From positions 1-7,953 of the forward strand of contig JBFKQZ010000147.1 of the NCBI GenBank assembly GCA_041627475.1: a stretch of 7,953 nt of DNA, written 5' to 3'. Under the pieces are notes generated by a model that was not told where the DNA came from, made no database searches, and saw only the letters and a list, made by a program, of their open reading frames with translations. The stretch comes from JBFGFG01 sp041627475 (GTDB lineage Bacteria > Actinomycetota > Nitriliruptoria > Nitriliruptorales > Nitriliruptoraceae). A program made the translations under genes and the position numbers. Below, piece by piece: positions 6,384 to 7,953 of the stretch. Position 1 is the stretch's first letter, and each line of letters begins with the position of its first letter.

Positions 6384-6872
6384 TCACGACGCGTAGCGCT
6401 GCCGAGCGTCCTCGAGGACCTTGAGGGCCGTCTCGCGGTCCTGCCAGCCGCGGACGTCGACGTGCTTGTTCTCGAGGTCCTTGTAGACGGCGAAGAAGTG
6501 CGCGATCTCCTCCTTGAGGTGGCGCGGCACGTCCTCGACGTCATGCAGGTGCCGCCACCGCGGGTCGGTGTCGGGCACACACAGGAGCTTGTCGTCCTGC
6601 CCGGCGTCGTCGGCCATGTCGAGATTGCCGAGGATCCGGCCGGTGATCCGACAGCCGGGGAACGTCGGCTCACCGAGGATCACCACCACGTCGAGCGGGT
6701 CGCCGTCCTTGGCCAGCGTCTGGTCCACGAAGCCGTAGTCGCCCGGGTAGTGGACCGCGGAGAAGAGCATGCGGTCGAGCACGAAGACCCCTCGCTCCTT
6801 GTCCAGCTCGTACTTGTTGCGCGACCCCATGGGGACCTCGACGACGACCTCGACGGTGTGCTCACTGGACAC
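6384..6872 (-). CDS. ppa: Family I inorganic pyrophosphatase
   Basis: This is a 162-residue protein, the usual length for bacterial family I soluble pyrophosphatases. It hydrolyses pyrophosphate to two phosphates in the cytoplasm with Mg2+, pulling biosynthetic reactions forward. Active-site residues are visible by comparison with the E. coli enzyme: E12, K20 and E22 in VEVPMGSRNKYE, R34, Y46 in HYPGDYGF, D56 and D61 in the signature DGDPLDVVVI, D88, D93 and K95 in MADDAGQDDK, and Y130-K131 in HFFAVYKDLE. GTG 6870-6872 is the start because AGGAG (6880-6884) lies 7 nt upstream and the first residues match the family N-terminus. It is divergent from tdk across 58 nt. The kinase-like gene follows 55 nt downstream on the same strand with no obvious terminator, so read-through is possible. 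Confidence 0.96.
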   Translation of the reverse strand: MSSEHTVEVVVEVPMGSRNKYELDKERGVFVLDRMLFSAVHYPGDYGFVDQTLAKDGDPLDVVVILGEPTFPGCRITGRILGNLDMADDAGQDDKLLCVPDTDPRWRHLHDVEDVPRHLKEEIAHFFAVYKDLENKHVDVRGWQDRETALKVLEDARQRYAS

Positions 6873-6930
6873 GGCTGTGCTCCTGGTTGGACCCGACGGT
6901 TAGGTTGCCATCCGCACGGGGAGGCAGAGT
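6873..6930. promoter_or_regulatory. Divergent ppa/tdk intergenic region with both ribosome-binding sites
   Basis: This 58-nt gap must hold or overlap the promoters of both divergent genes. It contains AGGAG (6880-6884, minus) for ppa and GGGGAGG (6918-6924, plus) for tdk, each 6-7 nt from a GTG start. I could not find a convincing pair of -35 and -10 boxes with normal spacing on either strand, so promoter positions are not assigned. The core elements may extend into the opposing coding sequences. Confidence 0.55.
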
Positions 6931-7560
6931 GTGGCACGTCTGGTGTTCTTCCAGGGACCGATGGGCTGCGGCAAGTCCACGCTGGCCCTGCAGCGGCACC
7001 ACACGTCGTCGGCCGGCGGCCGGTCGGTGCTCCTGCTGACGCGCCACGACCGCGAGGGCGCGACGGTGACGTCGCGCATCGGCCTCCAGCAGCCGGCCAC
7101 GGTCGTGCAGGAGGACACCGACCTCTACGAGCACGTCCGCGGGCTGCTCGCGCGCGGCGCCACCATCGACGAGATCGTCCTCGACGAGGCGCAGTTCATC
7201 ACCCCGGCGCAGGTCGACCAGCTCGCCCGCATCGCCGACGACCTCCACATCGAGGTGCTGGCGTTCGGACTGCTCACGGACTTCCGCACACGGCTGTTCC
7301 CCGGGTCGCAGCGCCTGGTCGAGCTGGCCGACGACATCCGCCGGCTCCAGGTCGAGTCACGTTGCTGGTGCGGCGAGGTCGGCACGCACAACGCACGCAC
7401 GGTGGACGGACGCATCACGCGGTCGGGCGACCAGGTCGTCGTCGGCGACCTCGGCTCCGGCAGCATTGGCTACGAGGTGCTCTGCCGTCGTCACCACCGC
7501 GACGGGACGACCCGCCGGGTCGTGGACGAGCAACCCGACGATCTGCTCCTCGAGCTGTAG
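6931..7560 (+). CDS. tdk: Thymidine kinase, type II (TK1-like)
   Basis: This is a 209-residue cytosolic enzyme that phosphorylates thymidine to dTMP with ATP (pyrimidine salvage). The P-loop GPMGCGKST is at residues 9-17. The DEAQF motif at 85-89 carries the likely catalytic base E86. AFGLLTDFRTRLFPGSQRLV at 111-130 is a family signature. The C-terminal half has the zinc-binding pairs C145/C147 (CWCG) and C185/H188 (LCRRHH), and the substrate-binding lasso runs through GSIGYEVL. Length and motif order are normal for the TK1 family. GTG 6931 is the start: GGGGAGG lies 6 nt upstream and the first residues (MARLVFFQG) form the expected first beta-strand. It is divergent from ppa, and a strong hairpin follows 23 nt after the stop. 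I see no damage. Confidence 0.96.
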   Translation: MARLVFFQGPMGCGKSTLALQRHHTSSAGGRSVLLLTRHDREGATVTSRIGLQQPATVVQEDTDLYEHVRGLLARGATIDEIVLDEAQFITPAQVDQLARIADDLHIEVLAFGLLTDFRTRLFPGSQRLVELADDIRRLQVESRCWCGEVGTHNARTVDGRITRSGDQVVVGDLGSGSIGYEVLCRRHHRDGTTRRVVDEQPDDLLLEL

Positions 7561-7583
7561 GACGGCTGCCGGCCGGAACGACG

Positions 7584-7608
7584 GACGCCCCGGCGGGACC
7601 GGGGCGTC
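7584..7608. terminator. GC-rich hairpin between convergent tdk and the tRNA cluster
   Basis: GACGCCCCGG at 7584-7593 pairs perfectly with CCGGGGCGTC at 7599-7608 across a 5-nt loop. It lies 23 nt past the tdk stop and 17 nt beyond the encoded CCA end of tRNA-Phe on the other strand, so it can end both transcripts. No long T-tract follows on either side; the minus-strand downstream sequence (CGTCGTTCC) is mildly T-containing. Confidence 0.7.
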
Positions 7609-7625
7609 AGCATGTCGTCGAGTGG

Positions 7626-7701
7626 TGGTGGTCAGGGGCGGGGTCGAACCGCCGACACCACGATTTTCAGTCGTGTGCTCTACCAACTGAGCTACCTGAC
7701 C
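7626..7701 (-). tRNA. tRNA-Phe (anticodon GAA), CCA encoded
   Basis: The minus strand folds as a complete cloverleaf: acceptor GGTCAGG/CCTGACC (7 bp), D-stem GCTC/GAGC, anticodon stem CACGA/TCGTG around loop CTGAAAA (anticodon GAA), and T-stem GGCGG/CCGCC with loop TTCGACC. The discriminator is A at 7629, followed by an encoded CCA (7628-7626). It is the last tRNA of the cluster in transcription order. Confidence 0.97.
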
Positions 7702-7723
7702 AGGTCCGGGTCCTGAACGCGCG

Positions 7724-7744
7724 CGGCCGGCACGTGGCCGGCCG
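7724..7744. repeat. Inverted repeat in the tRNA-Asp/tRNA-Phe spacer
   Basis: CGGCCGG at 7724-7730 pairs with CCGGCCG at 7738-7744 around a 7-nt loop, with two more pairs possible beyond one mismatch. It sits in the 84-nt spacer between the Asp and Phe tRNA genes. It may form a hairpin in the precursor transcript that affects processing or partial termination. Confidence 0.45.
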
Positions 7745-7765
7745 TGCACCGGATGGACTCCGGAC

Positions 7766-7781
7766 AGGTCCTTGCGGACCT
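7766..7781 (-). other. GCAA-tetraloop hairpin in the tRNA-Asp trailer
   Basis: On the minus strand AGGTCC, loop GCAA, GGACCT forms a perfect 6-bp stem capped by a GNRA-type tetraloop. It begins 4 nt after the tRNA-Asp discriminator base. A hairpin this close to the 3' end may serve RNase processing. Its 5' arm can also pair with the 5' acceptor strand of tRNA-Asp, which begins GGACCT. Confidence 0.5.
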
Positions 7782-7785
7782 TGAG

Positions 7786-7860
7786 CGACCCCGACCGGAT
7801 TCGAACCGGCGACCTCCACCGTGACAGGGTGGCGAGCACTCCTAGCTGCTCCACAGGTCC
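7786..7860 (-). tRNA. tRNA-Asp (anticodon GTC), CCA not encoded
   Basis: The minus strand folds with D-stem GAGC/GCTC, anticodon stem CCACC/GGTGG around CTGTCAC (anticodon GTC), and T-stem GCCGG/CCGGT with loop TTCGAAT. The discriminator is G73, as expected for Asp. The acceptor arms GGACCTG and CGGGGTC pair imperfectly: position 3 A faces position 70 G, and pairs 2-71 and 6-67 are G-T type. No CCA follows (GCTC). Everything else looks functional. Confidence 0.93.
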
Positions 7861-7878
7861 GTACGGTTGCACTTCGAT

Positions 7879-7953
7879 TGGTGGGCCGCGCGGGACTCGA
7901 ACCCGCAACCAGCGGGTTAAAAGCCCGATGCTCTGCCAGTTGAGCTAGCGGCC
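7879..7953 (-). tRNA. tRNA-Lys (anticodon TTT), lacking only its first base at the window edge
   Basis: The minus strand begins GGCCGC-TA-GCTC. The 3' acceptor arm GCGGCCC implies a first G at position 7954, just outside the window. D-stem GCTC/GAGC, anticodon loop CTTTTAA (anticodon TTT), and T-stem GCGGG/CCCGC with loop TTCGAGT are present. The discriminator A at 7882 is followed by an encoded CCA (7881-7879). The top pair of the anticodon stem (T against C) is a mismatch. It is the first of the three visible tRNAs in transcription order, 18 nt from tRNA-Asp. Confidence 0.95.

Noticed and set aside
6385..6673. N-terminal extension of the kinase-like frame to an ATG at 6673
   Set aside because: The added residues are Ser/Arg/Thr-rich and lie wholly within ppa in another frame. 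The TTG at 6328 with AGGGAGGT is far better supported.
6887..6906. TTGGAC and TAGGTT as a possible tdk promoter
   Set aside because: The spacing is only 8 nt, too short for a sigma-70-type promoter, and single matches of this quality are expected by chance.
1335..7784. A plus-strand open frame of about 2149 codons running antisense to four genes and continuing over tdk and a tRNA gene
   Set aside because: It is a by-product of high GC and codon bias opposite real genes. The translation is Arg/Gly/Val/Asp-rich with no domain, it reads through tdk in the wrong frame and through the tRNA-Phe gene, and it lacks a plausible start signal.
7357..7908. Minus-strand open frame of 183 codons across the tRNA cluster and the tdk 3' end
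   Set aside because: It covers two tRNA genes and part of a third plus a terminator hairpin, and its sequence matches tRNA read as protein.
7626..7953. tRNA cluster as an integration site (att) for a mobile element
   Set aside because: No integrase gene and no direct repeat of a tRNA 3' end was found in the window. The tRNAs themselves look complete.

Overview
The window is very GC-rich. Its coding frames have strong third-position G/C bias, several genes start with GTG or TTG, and Shine-Dalgarno boxes are purine-rich. Together with a homodimeric-type pyruvate dehydrogenase E1 (AceE), a family I pyrophosphatase and a type II thymidine kinase, this points to a high-GC actinobacterium, perhaps Micrococcales or a relative. 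That placement is inference; no marker here fixes the genus.

Layout: (1) positions 1-397, plus strand, carry the 3' end of aceE. (2) Positions 398-481 are a short convergent intergenic region with two stem-loops, one of them very strong. (3) Positions 482-1354, minus strand, encode an AbiEi-like winged-helix plus DUF559 (PD-(D/E)XK-like) protein. (4) Positions 1431-6328, minus strand, hold a translationally coupled pair that is the most unusual part of the window. The first gene is a membrane histidine-kinase-like protein whose H-box histidine is replaced by glutamine. Its stop codon overlaps (GTGA) the start of a 1175-residue protein that joins a membrane-tethered cytoplasmic HD-GYP phosphodiesterase to a transmembrane helix, a Pro/Glu/Ser linker, about six cadherin/Ig-like repeats and a C-terminal beta-rich domain. 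(5) Positions 6384-6872, minus strand, encode ppa, which may lie upstream in the same transcription unit. (6) Positions 6931-7560, plus strand, encode tdk, divergent from ppa. (7) A strong hairpin at 7584-7608 separates tdk from a convergent tRNA cluster read on the minus strand in the order Lys(TTT), Asp(GTC), Phe(GAA). The Lys gene lacks only its first base at the window edge.

How the genes may work together: ppa (pyrophosphate removal), tdk (thymidine salvage), aceE and the tRNAs are housekeeping. The kinase-like/HD-GYP pair looks like a dedicated membrane signalling module. Both proteins have transmembrane segments and extracytoplasmic parts, they are co-translated, and the expected output is cyclic dinucleotide (c-di-GMP) hydrolysis by the HD-GYP domain. 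No response regulator is encoded nearby, and the kinase lacks its phospho-accepting histidine. A phosphorelay is therefore unlikely, and an ATP-binding pseudokinase that controls the phosphodiesterase by contact is a reasonable hypothesis.
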